From Deltaproteobacteria bacterium (lineage in GTDB: Bacteria > Myxococcota_A > UBA796 > GCA-2862545): DNA of 64,000 nucleotides. Below the pieces are notes generated by a model, which did not search any database, was not told where the DNA came from, and worked only from the letters and a program-made list of their open reading frames with translations. Every line of letters starts with the position of its first letter. The first letter of the stretch is position 1. The stretch lies in contig JAFGVK010000095.1 in the NCBI GenBank assembly GCA_016938035.1, positions 19,436 to 83,435 on the forward strand. Direction: 5' to 3'. Below are positions 18,420 to 26,996 of this stretch, in pieces. The translations under genes were made by a program, and so were the position numbers.

Positions 18420-19433
18420 TTGAAGCGCGCACTGATTACCGGGATCACCGGTCAAGACGGCAGCTACCTCGCAGACCACCTGCTCGACCTGGGCTACCAG
18501 GTGTGGGGGGTGGTGCGCCAGACCAGCGCCGGTGAGTCCCCGGCCCTCGCGCGCCTGCGGGACCGGGTCGAGGTGATCCAGGGGGACCTGCTCGATCAGG
18601 GCAGCCTGAGCCGCGCGGTGCGCCAGAGCCGCCCCGATGAGGTCTACAACCTCGCGGCACAGAGCTTCGTGGGGCGGTCGTGGAACGAGCCGGTCCACAC
18701 CCTGGAGGCCACAGGGATGGGTGCGGTGCGCCTGTTCGAGGCAGTGCGCGACCACGCCCCCGAGGCGCGGGTCTATCAGGCCTCCTCCTCGGAGATGTAC
18801 GGCTACGCAGCCGCCGGGCCGGTAGACGCCACCGGCCCCTTCCTGCCCCACTCGCCCTACGGCGTCGCCAAGGTGATGGCCCACCACAGCGCCGCGGTCT
18901 ACCGGCGGTCGCACGGCCTCCACGTCAGCTGCGGCATCCTGTTCAACCACGAGAGCCCGAGGCGCGGCCCCCACTTCGTCACCCGCAAGGTGTGCCGGGG
19001 CGCGGCGCTCGCCGCCCTGGGCCACAGCGAGCCCCTCGCCCTGGGCAACCTCGAGGCCCGCAGGGACTGGGGCTGGGCGCCGGACTACGTCCGCGCGATG
19101 CACCTGCTGCTCCAGCACCCAGAGCCGCTGGACATGATGGTCGCCACGGGGGTCTCCCACTCGGTCCGCGACCTGGCGCGCGTCGCCTACGCCGCGGTGG
19201 GGCTCCACTGGGAGGACCACGTCCGGCTGGACCAGGCCCAGCTCCGCCCAGCGGAGATACCCAACCTCACCGGCGACCCTACCGCCGCCGCCGAGCTGCT
19301 CGGGTGGCGACCCGAGGTGGACTTCGGTGAGATGATCCGGCGGATGGTCCTCGCCGAGCTGGAGCGCCTCACCCCCGCGGGGCTCCCGCGAGGGGCGCCG
19401 CCGCCGCGGGTGGACGCGCCGCCCCCCCACTAG
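18420..19433 (+). CDS. gmd: GDP-mannose 4,6-dehydratase
   Basis: A 337-residue short-chain dehydrogenase of the GMD family, which converts GDP-mannose to GDP-4-keto-6-deoxymannose, the precursor of GDP-fucose, GDP-rhamnose and related sugars. The NADP-binding loop GITGQDGSYLA is at residues 8-18, SSSEMYG near 120 carries the catalytic Ser/Glu, and YGVAK places Tyr147 and Lys151. NHESPRRGPHFVTRKV and DWGWAPDYV are GMD signatures. The start is TTG 18420, directly after the upstream stop; longer frames add only non-homologous sequence. The C-terminus has an extra Pro/Arg tail. GDP-mannose supply is encoded nearby on the minus strand at 19881-20900. Confidence 0.92.
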   Translation: MKRALITGITGQDGSYLADHLLDLGYQVWGVVRQTSAGESPALARLRDRVEVIQGDLLDQGSLSRAVRQSRPDEVYNLAAQSFVGRSWNEPVHTLEATGMGAVRLFEAVRDHAPEARVYQASSSEMYGYAAAGPVDATGPFLPHSPYGVAKVMAHHSAAVYRRSHGLHVSCGILFNHESPRRGPHFVTRKVCRGAALAALGHSEPLALGNLEARRDWGWAPDYVRAMHLLLQHPEPLDMMVATGVSHSVRDLARVAYAAVGLHWEDHVRLDQAQLRPAEIPNLTGDPTAAAELLGWRPEVDFGEMIRRMVLAELERLTPAGLPRGAPPPRVDAPPPH

Positions 19434-19880
19434 CGCGGCGTTCAGGCTACCCCTCCCCTCGGGCGCGCTCTCCCCTGGCTGCCGCCCGTCGTCCTTCGCC
19501 TGCTTCAGCCAGGAGATCCGGCCCACACCTCCGTCCCATGCTTGCGACAACCGTCGATTCGCGGGTCAGATCCGGCGCTATGGACGACGTCGCGCTCGTG
19601 GTGGTCGATCGGCACGGGCTCTGCAGCCCCTGCACCGCCCGTGGAGCGGCGCGGCAGGGTGCCAACACGAACAAACCCGCGTTATCGGCGTGCGCCGCGC
19701 GCTCCGCGCCGGGCGCTGGGTCATGCCGAGCCTCGGACAAGCGGGTGGTTCCACGAGGTCGTGCGCTCGGACCGGAGCTCCGGTCAGCCCCAGGCACCCA
19801 CAGGAATCCGGCTGCCCCCTTCGGTGTCCAAGGCCGCCCCCCGCCTCGACAGGCTCGGCCCGGAGGACCCGCGCGACGCT
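19434..19880. other. Gene-free interval between convergent gmd and guanylyltransferase genes
   Basis: 447 bp without a supportable gene. It contains one copy of dispersed repeat family R1 (19538-19795). The flanks are GC-rich with no clear terminator. Confidence 0.7.
19538..19795 (+). repeat. Dispersed repeat R1, copy 1
   Basis: About 257 bp. Shared with 25709-25965 (same strand) and 58036-58292 (opposite strand). The best-conserved part runs from GTTATCGGCG through CGCTCCGCGCCGGGCGCTGG to GCGGGTGGTTCCAC and GCTCGGACCGGA. No ORF is conserved among copies. Confidence 0.75.
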
Positions 19881-20900
19881 CTAGCGCCAGCGCGGCCCAA
19901 GCTGCTCCAGCAGCTCGGGGAGCCTAGTGAGCTGGTCCTTGGCGCACACCAGCAGCGCGTCGCCAGTGTCCACCACCACCAGATCGCGCACCCCCAGGGT
20001 GGCGACCAGGCGCCCCGGCGCGTGAATGACCAGCCCCTGCGCGTCGATCGACACGGTCTCCTCAGCGAGGGCCCGCCCCTCGCTCACCTCGGGCAGCACC
20101 TCGCCCAGGGCGCCCCAGGAGCCCAGGTCGCGCCACGAGAATTGGCCCTCCACCACCGCCAGCCCCTCGGCGCCCTCCAGCAGCCCCCTGTCCACCGAGG
20201 TGGCGGGGAGCTGCTCCCAGACCTCGCGGACCTGCACCCCAGCGGCAAGCGCCTCCATCGCCGCGCCACCGCCGGGGAAGCGGGCCTCAACCCTGGCCGC
20301 CAGGTCCGCTGGGCGCCACGCGAAGATGCCGCCGTTCCACAGGGCGCCCTCGGCGAGCAGCGCCTCGGCCTGGGGCAAGGGAGGCTTCTCGACGAAGCCA
20401 CGCACCGCCCGCCCTCCCCCCACGAGCGGCTCGCCCGCCGAGATCCACCCAAAGCCGGTCTCCGGTCGATCGGGGCGCACCCCCACCAGGGCCAGCGCCC
20501 CCCCCCTAGCGGCGCCGGCCGCCAACTCCAGCGCCTCCACCCACGCGCCCCTGGGCGAGACCCGCTGGTCGGTGGGGAGCACCACCACAAGCTCAGCGCC
20601 CCGCCCCCAGGCCACCGCGCTGCCCCACAGAGCGCAGGGGAGCGTCGAACGGGCTGTAGGCTCTATCAGCACGTTCTCATCGGGAAGATCGGGGAGCTGG
20701 CGCCGGACCTCCTCCGCGAGGTGGGGGCCGGTCACCACCAGGATACGCGCCGGGGGCACCAGCCCCGCCAGCCCGTCCACCGCCTCCTGCAGCAGGGTCT
20801 GGTCACCGTCCAGCGGGAGCAGCTGCTTGGGCAGCCCCCTGCGCGACAGGGGCCACAGGCGCGAGCCCAGTCCCCCCGCCATGAGCACCGCCCAGATCAC
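19881..20900 (-). CDS. manC: Mannose-1-phosphate guanylyltransferase (monofunctional)
   Basis: A 339-residue nucleotidyltransferase that makes GDP-mannose from GTP and mannose-1-phosphate. The signature MAGGLGSRLWPLSR follows the start, then PKQLLPL, LPTDQ, GFGWI, FVEKPP and WNGGIFAW are all recognisable. It lacks the cupin phosphomannose isomerase domain of the ~480-residue bifunctional ManC/AlgA, so mannose-1-phosphate must come from another enzyme. GTG 20900 is the start: it overlaps the trmL stop (GTGA) and puts the nucleotide-binding loop at residues 6-12. It supplies the substrate of the GMD gene across the interval, suggesting 6-deoxyhexose-containing surface polysaccharide. Confidence 0.9.
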   Translation of the reverse strand: MIWAVLMAGGLGSRLWPLSRRGLPKQLLPLDGDQTLLQEAVDGLAGLVPPARILVVTGPHLAEEVRRQLPDLPDENVLIEPTARSTLPCALWGSAVAWGRGAELVVVLPTDQRVSPRGAWVEALELAAGAARGGALALVGVRPDRPETGFGWISAGEPLVGGGRAVRGFVEKPPLPQAEALLAEGALWNGGIFAWRPADLAARVEARFPGGGAAMEALAAGVQVREVWEQLPATSVDRGLLEGAEGLAVVEGQFSWRDLGSWGALGEVLPEVSEGRALAEETVSIDAQGLVIHAPGRLVATLGVRDLVVVDTGDALLVCAKDQLTRLPELLEQLGPRWR

Positions 20901-21370
20901 GCCTGGCCCGTGAACAGCGCGGGGCGGACTGTCTCCAGCGCCCTGTAGCTCACCACCGCCACCGCGTTGGACAGGTTCAGCGACCGGATGGGGCCAGACA
21001 TGGGGATCCGCCACGCCCCGCGCGCCTGCACCAGCTCCTCAGGGAGCCCGACGCTCTCGCGGCCGAACACCAGCACATCGCCCGTCTGGTAGGGGGCCGC
21101 GGTGTGGGGGGCCGCCCCGTGCGACGAGAACAGGTGGACCCGCCGACCCTCGGCCCAGCGCCAGAAGGAGGCCTCGTCCTCGTGCACCTGGAGCTGCACA
21201 TGGCGCCAGTAGTCCAGCCCCGCCCGGCGCACCGCCTTGTCGGAGATGTCAAAGGAGAACGGCCGCACTAGGTGGAGCTGGAGCTCCAGCCCCACGCACA
21301 GCCTCCCGATGTTCCCCGTGTTCTGGGGGATCTCGGGGTGGTAGAGGACGATGTGGAGGTCTGCGCTCAT
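20897..21370 (-). CDS. trmL: tRNA (cytidine/uridine-2'-O)-methyltransferase TrmL
   Basis: A 157-residue SPOUT methyltransferase, the same length as E. coli TrmL, which methylates the ribose of wobble base 34 in certain leucine tRNAs using SAM. The N-terminal HIVLYHPEIPQNTGNIGR and the knot motifs VLVFGRESVGLPEEL and IPMSGPIRSLNLSNAVAVV are diagnostic. Its stop overlaps the GTG of the guanylyltransferase gene, so the two are probably cotranscribed, with no obvious functional link. It starts back to back with the divergent kinase gene, about 60 bp apart. Confidence 0.93.
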   Translation of the reverse strand: MSADLHIVLYHPEIPQNTGNIGRLCVGLELQLHLVRPFSFDISDKAVRRAGLDYWRHVQLQVHEDEASFWRWAEGRRVHLFSSHGAAPHTAAPYQTGDVLVFGRESVGLPEELVQARGAWRIPMSGPIRSLNLSNAVAVVSYRALETVRPALFTGQA

Positions 21371-21394
21371 GCCACCAAGGATAACCCGCGCCGG

Positions 21395-21424
21395 CTGTCC
21401 AAGGAGCGCCGGACCTGCTACCCT
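21395..21424 (+). promoter_or_regulatory. Candidate promoter, possibly leaderless, for kinase-ATPase gene
   Basis: CTGTCC (21395-21400), an 18-bp spacer, then TACCCT (21419-21424) inside TGCTACCCT, identical to the -10 region proposed at 5265. A start 7 nt downstream would fall on the A of ATG 21431, and no ribosome-binding site precedes that ATG. Confidence 0.35.
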
Positions 21425-21430
21425 TGCGCC

Positions 21431-22933
21431 ATGTCTCAGCACACCTACGGCCCCTATACACCCGACATCCTCCTCGCCTCCGGCAAGACCTCCGAGGTCT
21501 GGCAGGCCCGTGGACCCAAGGGAGATGTCGCCCTGAAGATCGCCCAGAATGACGAGGCCAGAGACCGCCTGAGAGACGAGGCGGAGCTGCTGCGCTCCCT
21601 GCAGTTCAAGGGCGTCTCCGAGGTACTGGAGGGTGCGCCGGACCACAGCTGGATGGCCCTCAGGCTGGTCGACGGCCAGCCCTTCGATCGCTGGGCCTTG
21701 AGCCGCGCGACGCCAGAGATCCTCGCCGCGGCCAGGTCGCTCCTCGACACCCTGCACCAGCTCCACCTCGCGGGCTGGATCCACGGGGACGTCAAGCCAG
21801 CGAACGTCATTGTGTCGGCCAAGGGCGCCGTGACCCTGATCGACTTCTCGATCTCCGGGCGCGTGGGGTCCGGCGGCGGGCAGTTCGCCGGCACACCCGG
21901 CTACATGGCCCCCGAGCGGATCGACCAGGGGGCGCTCAGCGCGGGAACCGACGTGTACGGCGCAGGGGCGATGCTCTACGCGGCGCTCACGGGCCGCACG
22001 CCCTTCTCCACCAGGGAGCCGACAGCCCTCACCTACCTCCCGCTGGTGAGCCTCCCCACCCCCCCCAGCTCGTGGCGCCCAGACATCTCGGCCCAGCTGG
22101 GGCGGCTGCTGCTCTCGATGCTGGCCTTCCGCCCGGAGATGAGGCCCCGAGACCTCCGGCGGCTCGGGGCGGACCTGGAGGAGAGCGCGGCTGGCCCTCC
22201 TGCCCCCCCGCTGCTGGGGATGGAGGAGGAGCGCGAGCTGCTCCGCAGGGCGGTAGTCGGCACCCTCGCGGGCGAGCCGCGCATCGCGGTGATCTACGGC
22301 CCCGCAGGCACCGGCAGGAAGACGCTCATCACCGAGGCGGTGTACGCTGCCCGCAGAGAGGGCATGCCCTACCTGAAGGGGATGAAGGCGGAGGCCTACC
22401 ACAAGGCCATCCAGTCCTCCAAGCTGCCCCCTGTGCTGGTGCTCACCGCCACTCAGCGCGGTGCGGTGGCGCTCGCCAAGGCGGTGCTCGCGAGCAAGCG
22501 CCAGGCGCTGATCTTCCTCCTCTCCAGCCACCCGCTGCCTGACCTCCAGGGGCCAGAGGTGGTCCAGCTCACCCCCAGCGCCCTGTCGCTGGAGCAGGCG
22601 CGACAGCTGTGCAGCGAGGCGTCGATCCCACCGGACCAGGTCACCGCCCTGTGGGAGGAGTCGCTGGGGATCCCCGGCTACCTCCACGCGGCGCTCCGCC
22701 GGGAGCTCCGCGCGCGCGGCGCACAGGTCGATGGGACGCTGCCTCCGGAGCTGCTCAAGCTGAAGGAGCTCCTCACGGGCGGAGACGAGGTCAGCCTCGA
22801 CGCGCTGGCGCAGGGCATGGAGCTGGACCTGCTGGAGCTGGTCGACCTCTCGGAGATGCTGCTGCTGGAGGGGATCGCGACCTGCTCATCGGATGGAACC
22901 ACCCTGCGTCTCGTCGGCGAGACCAGGCCCTGA
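21431..22933 (+). CDS. Ser/Thr protein kinase fused to P-loop ATPase-like domain
   Basis: 500 residues, no membrane segment. Residues 5 to 265 form a Hanks-type kinase fold with VALK lysine, a catalytic loop HGDVKPANV (Arg of HRD replaced by Gly), DFS in place of DFG, and TPGYMAPE before the APE helix. From about 268 an AAA/NACHT-like segment starts with GMEEERELL and a Walker A GPAGTGRKT near 290; a Walker B is less clear (LIFLLSS). The catalytic Lys and Asp are present, so activity is plausible. It is followed 19 bp later by a PlsB-like acyltransferase and then a GpsA-like gene, suggesting control of phospholipid synthesis (inference). Confidence 0.85.
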   Translation: MSQHTYGPYTPDILLASGKTSEVWQARGPKGDVALKIAQNDEARDRLRDEAELLRSLQFKGVSEVLEGAPDHSWMALRLVDGQPFDRWALSRATPEILAAARSLLDTLHQLHLAGWIHGDVKPANVIVSAKGAVTLIDFSISGRVGSGGGQFAGTPGYMAPERIDQGALSAGTDVYGAGAMLYAALTGRTPFSTREPTALTYLPLVSLPTPPSSWRPDISAQLGRLLLSMLAFRPEMRPRDLRRLGADLEESAAGPPAPPLLGMEEERELLRRAVVGTLAGEPRIAVIYGPAGTGRKTLITEAVYAARREGMPYLKGMKAEAYHKAIQSSKLPPVLVLTATQRGAVALAKAVLASKRQALIFLLSSHPLPDLQGPEVVQLTPSALSLEQARQLCSEASIPPDQVTALWEESLGIPGYLHAALRRELRARGAQVDGTLPPELLKLKELLTGGDEVSLDALAQGMELDLLELVDLSEMLLLEGIATCSSDGTTLRLVGETRP

Positions 22934-22952
22934 TCTCCTCGGGAGGGACGTC

Positions 22953-24518
22953 ATGAGCGCACACAGCGCCACGGGCATGTTCACTGAGGCCCCGCCAGAG
23001 GCGGTGGCCGCGGAGATGGAGCGGCGGGTGAGGCGCTTCCTCGCCGAGCTCACTGAGGAGGCGCTGGCCTCGATCCTAGAGGAGGCCCACTACCTGGAAC
23101 GCAAGCGGGTTGAGCTGCACCCCGAGCCCGAGGTAGAGCCGCTGCTCGACGCCCTCGCCGAGGCTCTGCTCAAGCGGGATCGCGAGGCGCGTGAGGCCGC
23201 GGCGCTGGCTCTGACCCGGCGGTGGGCCGAGGAGATCCACGGCGCCTTCTCCACCAGCGTCTACCGCTTCGCCACCAGGGTGCTCCCCACGGGGGTCGCG
23301 GGCCTGATCGTCCCCAGTCCCCGCAGACTGAGGGACTGGAGGCCCCCCTCGCTGGAGGGGGCGCTCCAGGTGGACGGGGATTTTCCCTTCCTGCAGGAGC
23401 TGGCCCGAGAGGCCACCCTGATCCTGGCTCCCACCCACGTCTCGAACATGGACAGCCCCCTGATCGGCCTCGCCCTCTACCAAGCAGGCCTGCCCCCGTT
23501 CCGCTACGGGGCGGGGCTCAACCTGTTCTCGAACCCCGTGATGTCCTTCTTTATGAGCAGGCTGGGCGCCTACACCGTCGACCGCACCAAGAGCTCCCGG
23601 CTCTACAAGCAGGTGCTCAAAGAGTACTCGGTGCGGCTCCTCACCACGCGGCAGCACTCCCTGTTCTTTCCCGGAGGCACCAGATCCCGGTCCGGCGGCC
23701 TGGAGCGCGACGTGAAGAAGGGTCTGCTGGGCACGGGGCTGACCGCCTGGCAGGAGAACCTGGAGGCCAACCGGCCCCAGGGCGAGATCTACGTGGTGCC
23801 GATGACCTTGACCTACACCCTGGTGCTGGAGGCCGAGACCCTGATCCGCGACCATCTCGCCGAGGCGGGCAAGCAGCGGTTCATCATCTCGGATGACGAG
23901 TTCGCCCGGCCCAGCAAGGTCTTCTCCTTCGCCCGCAGGCTGCTAGAGCTGGACGGCGGCGTGGTCGCCAGGCTGGGGGAGCCGCTCGACCTGTTCGGCA
24001 ACAAGGTGGCGCGCAGCCGCCACGAGCGGGGGGAGCAGGCCTCGCACCGCATGGGCTTCGTCACCGACCGCGGGGGGAAGGTCGTGCGCGACCCGCAGCG
24101 GGACAGGGTCTACACCGAGCGCCTCTCCCGAGCGCTGACCGCGGCCTACCCCGGCCTGACCACGGTCACCTCCAACCACCTGGTGGCCCGCGTGGCGTGG
24201 CGCGCCCTGGAGGAGCGCGAGGGCACCACCGACCCCTTCCGCCTGGTCCGCACCCCCGCCTGGCGCAGGGTGGTCTCCAGAGAGGAGCTGATCACCCGCC
24301 TCAGGGCGGCGATGGGCGTCGCTGAGGAGGGGGCCGCCGCCCACAGGTGGCACACCCGCCTCCCGAGCACCGCGGAGGAGGCGCTCAGTGAGGCGCTGAC
24401 CGCGTTCCGGCGCTTCCACCACAGCCGCGCCCTCGCAGACAAGGGCAACGTCCTGCGGATCGACAACCCGAACCTCTGTTACTACTACCAGAACCGGCTA
24501 CAGCACCTGGGGGTCTGA
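22953..24518 (+). CDS. PlsB-like glycerol-3-phosphate acyltransferase
   Basis: 521 residues of the PlsC/PlsB acyltransferase superfamily, predicted to acylate glycerol-3-phosphate or a related acceptor at the membrane. Block I is HVSNMDSPL (the H-x4-D catalytic motif), followed by a GAGLNLF stretch and block III FFPGGTRSRSG; PMTLTY fits block IV. An N-terminal helical region of about 120 residues precedes the core. It is shorter than E. coli PlsB (about 800 residues) and nearer the size of other bacterial and plant-type GPATs. Start ATG 22953 has GGGAGG 6 nt upstream. Middle gene of a kinase-acyltransferase-GpsA-like operon. Confidence 0.85.
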   Translation: MSAHSATGMFTEAPPEAVAAEMERRVRRFLAELTEEALASILEEAHYLERKRVELHPEPEVEPLLDALAEALLKRDREAREAAALALTRRWAEEIHGAFSTSVYRFATRVLPTGVAGLIVPSPRRLRDWRPPSLEGALQVDGDFPFLQELAREATLILAPTHVSNMDSPLIGLALYQAGLPPFRYGAGLNLFSNPVMSFFMSRLGAYTVDRTKSSRLYKQVLKEYSVRLLTTRQHSLFFPGGTRSRSGGLERDVKKGLLGTGLTAWQENLEANRPQGEIYVVPMTLTYTLVLEAETLIRDHLAEAGKQRFIISDDEFARPSKVFSFARRLLELDGGVVARLGEPLDLFGNKVARSRHERGEQASHRMGFVTDRGGKVVRDPQRDRVYTERLSRALTAAYPGLTTVTSNHLVARVAWRALEEREGTTDPFRLVRTPAWRRVVSREELITRLRAAMGVAEEGAAAHRWHTRLPSTAEEALSEALTAFRRFHHSRALADKGNVLRIDNPNLCYYYQNRLQHLGV

Positions 24519-24520
24519 CG

Positions 24521-25402
24521 ATGCAGGTAGGAATTCTCGGCGGCGGACGCTGGGGGCAGGCCCTCGCCAGAGTGGTGATGGCGGCGGGACACCAGCCGCT
24601 CATCGCCTGGAAGGACGTCAAGCCCCCACACCTCTTCCCCTCGTCCAACAAGCCCCCCGAGGTCTCCGAACGCTGCGAGCTGCTGCTGGTGGCAGCCAGC
24701 GGGAGCCTGGTGCGCCAGGCGATCCGCCTGGCTGCCCCCGGCCCCCACAACCGGGTGGTCGTCGCGGGGCGCGGCGTGGAGCCAGGCACCGGGACCTGGC
24801 TCACCGAGGTGGTGCTGCAAGAGAGCGACGTGCTCCGGGTGGGAGCCCTCGCAGGGCCCGCGCCGGTAGAGGAGATCCTCCAGGGGGGCCTGTGCGCCGG
24901 CGTAGTGGCGAGCCCCTTCAAGGAGGTCCAGGACCTCACCACCGAGGCGCTGCACTGCTCCCGCTACAGGGTCTACCACTCGCACGACCTGCTCGGCGTG
25001 CAGATCGCCAGCGCCGCCGTGCCGGTGATCGCCAGCCTGCTCTCGATCACCTCCGGCCTGCGGGGGGCGGGCACAGGCCTCAACGCCCTGGTGCTCACCC
25101 GCGCCCTCTCCGAGACCTCGCGCCTGGTCGAGGCGATGGGAGGAGCGCCCGAGACCCTGTACGGGCTAGCCGGCCTGGGCGACCTGCTCGCGGTCAAGGA
25201 GCAGGACCGCTACCGGGTGCCCCGAGGTGAGCGGCCCCCTGACGGCCCGGTTGCCCTGGCCCAGGCCCTCCTCCGCCTCGCCGCGGAGCACCACGTCGAG
25301 ATGCCCCTCACCGAGGGCCTGGAGGCCTTCCACAGGGGCGTAGACCCGCTGGAGGTGGTGGGCGCGCTCATGGCGCGCAAGGCGCAGCCAGAGCGGCGCT
25401 AG
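24521..25402 (+). CDS. GpsA-like glycerol-3-phosphate dehydrogenase homolog, catalytic Lys absent
   Basis: 293 residues with the fold of NAD(P)-dependent glycerol-3-phosphate dehydrogenase: an N-terminal GILGGGRWGQALA loop, ALAGPAPVEE, and a C-terminal GLAGLGDLLA. Aligned by eye with E. coli GpsA, the catalytic GGAVKN segment reads ASAAVP here (Lys to Val, Asn to Pro). The ATKG lysine reads AGRG, and the SRNR site reads DRYR. It is also about 45 residues shorter than GpsA. It probably binds a nucleotide but may not reduce dihydroxyacetone phosphate by the usual mechanism. It starts 2 bp after the acyltransferase stop, so a regulatory or scaffold role in lipid synthesis is possible. Confidence 0.8.
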   Translation: MQVGILGGGRWGQALARVVMAAGHQPLIAWKDVKPPHLFPSSNKPPEVSERCELLLVAASGSLVRQAIRLAAPGPHNRVVVAGRGVEPGTGTWLTEVVLQESDVLRVGALAGPAPVEEILQGGLCAGVVASPFKEVQDLTTEALHCSRYRVYHSHDLLGVQIASAAVPVIASLLSITSGLRGAGTGLNALVLTRALSETSRLVEAMGGAPETLYGLAGLGDLLAVKEQDRYRVPRGERPPDGPVALAQALLRLAAEHHVEMPLTEGLEAFHRGVDPLEVVGALMARKAQPERR

Positions 25403-26061
25403 CCGCTGACAGCGCGGCGCTACCCGCTGACAGCGCGACAGTCGGCGCCACGTCACCTGCCGGCCTTGGGCGTCCTCCGCCCCGGCGAGGTCCGCGCTAG
25501 CGCGCCCGCAGTGGTGCGATACGTCCGCTTGGCGGGTCCCCGGCCATCCCACACTCTGCGACGCCGGTGGCCACTGGACGCGACCGTGTCGCACGGCTTG
25601 CCTCAGCCCGGAGGGCTCGCGCGCTCCGGCCCGGCCCTCCTGCCGGTCCGGCTCCCCACCTGCCACCCCACCCCACCGACAGGGCCTCCGGCCCATGCGT
25701 CCGCCCCCTGCTCACGACAGCAGCCGATTCGCCGGGCAGCTCCAGCCCCATGGGGGACGTCGCGATAACCGTGGCCGATCGGCTCGGGCTCAGCAGCCCT
25801 TCGCCGCCCCCGCCACGCCCGTGGAGCGTCCCGCGGAATTCTATCACGAAGGAACAACCGTTATCGGCGCACGCCTCGCGCTCCGCGCCGGGCGCTGGGT
25901 CCTTCCGGCCATCGGCCAAGCGGGTGGTTCCACGACTTTGAGAGCTCGGACCGGACCTCCTGACCGACACAGAGGGGTTACTCCACACCTCACGGCTGAA
26001 CGCGACCGCGCCAACAACCTCGAACAAACGCCGATCCAATAGGTGTAAAGTGTAAAATAGC
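25403..26061. other. Gene-free interval before marC-like gene
   Basis: 659 bp without a convincing gene. It begins with a short partial duplication (CCGCTGACAGCGCG twice near 25403-25430), holds repeat R1 copy 2 (25709-25965), and ends in an unusually A/T-rich patch with a tandem GTGTAAA (26043-26056) just before the marC-like ATG, which probably carries its promoter. Confidence 0.65.
25709..25965 (+). repeat. Dispersed repeat R1, copy 2
   Basis: Aligns with copy 1 (19538-19795) over the full length, including GACGTCGCG, GGCCGATCGG, CCCGTGGAGCG, GTTATCGGCG, CTCCGCGCCGGGCGCTGGGT and AAGCGGGTGGTTCCACGA. Differences are scattered and include small indels. Confidence 0.75.
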
Positions 26062-26673
26062 ATGGAAGAGCTCCTCCGCTCAACGATCTTGCTGTTGGTT
26101 CTCCTCAACCCCTTCCTCCTCATCGTCTACCTCATCGACGTAGTGCAGAAGCTCGACCAACGGCAGTTCGCGCAGGTGCTGACCCGCGCCGGGCTGATCG
26201 CCTCGGCGGTGTTCTGCGTCTTCACCGTAGTCGGTGACGCGGTCTTCTCAGACATCATGCAAGCAGACTTCGCCTCGTTCCAGATCTTCGGGGGAGTGGT
26301 CTTCCTGCTGATCGGCCTGCAGTTCGTCTTCCGAGGCCCTTCCGCCATCGAGATGCTCCGCGGTGAGTCGCAGCACCTCACGGGAGCCATCGCCATGCCC
26401 CTCCTCATCGGCCCAGGCACCATCAGCGCCGCCGTCATCATCGGCAAGCGCAACGACGCCATCCCTGCCTGCGGTGCGATCATCACCGCGGTGACGCTCT
26501 CCGTCTTCATCATGATCGGGCTCAAGGCCGTCCACGACCGCGTGAGACCCAGACGGGAGCAGCTGGTTGCGCGGTACATCGAGATCGCGGGTCGCATCAC
26601 CGCGCTGTTCGTAGGGACCATCTCCATTGAAATGGTCATGCAGGGCCTCAGGACCTGGGCAGCGAAGTTCTAG
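26062..26673 (+). CDS. MarC/UPF0056 family integral membrane protein
   Basis: 203 residues with six hydrophobic segments spaced as in the MarC/NAAT family, whose archaeal members have been described as amino-acid transporters while most bacterial members are uncharacterised. LLNPF at the end of helix 1 and the central AMPLLIGPGTISAAV block are family hallmarks. No ribosome-binding site is visible before ATG 26062; the A/T-rich tandem GTGTAAA directly upstream suggests a promoter very close to the start codon. It stands alone, between repeat R1 and the convergent Mbx-like locus. Confidence 0.85.
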   Translation: MEELLRSTILLLVLLNPFLLIVYLIDVVQKLDQRQFAQVLTRAGLIASAVFCVFTVVGDAVFSDIMQADFASFQIFGGVVFLLIGLQFVFRGPSAIEMLRGESQHLTGAIAMPLLIGPGTISAAVIIGKRNDAIPACGAIITAVTLSVFIMIGLKAVHDRVRPRREQLVARYIEIAGRITALFVGTISIEMVMQGLRTWAAKF

Positions 26674-26996
26674 ACGGCGAGGCCGCGCGCGGCGGACTGG
26701 CCAGGGCCGCGGGTCCGAGTCCAGCGCCCCACCCTTGGCCAGCCCCCCCCTTGCCACAGACCGAGCGCCCCGCCCTCGCAGGTTGCGAGCCCTCCGACGG
26801 AGGGCGCACCTCGCCGGCCACCAAGGCGGAGCGATGAGGTCCCCGAGGGCACGGGCCGGGCGCGCCGCGGAGACGAGGGTGACCCCCTCAGCAAGGCGCT
26901 TCCCGCAACGGGGACGTCCGCATCGAGGAGGGCGCGCCAGACCAGCGCGAGAGGCCCCCTAAATGGGGGACCTCAGCGCCACCGCACCGGCCCGTC
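26674..26996. other. Gene-free interval between convergent marC-like and Mbx-like loci
   Basis: 323 bp of very GC-rich sequence. The only structure seen is the hairpin at 26951-26974. Arg/Pro-rich frames here look like composition artefacts. Confidence 0.6.
26951..26974 (-). terminator. Hairpin downstream of the Mbx-like operon
   Basis: GAGG+CCCCC, loop TAAAT, GGGGG, bulged A, CCTC: a stem of 9 pairs starting 22 bp past the last stop codon of the minus-strand operon. No U-tract follows on that strand. Confidence 0.4.
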
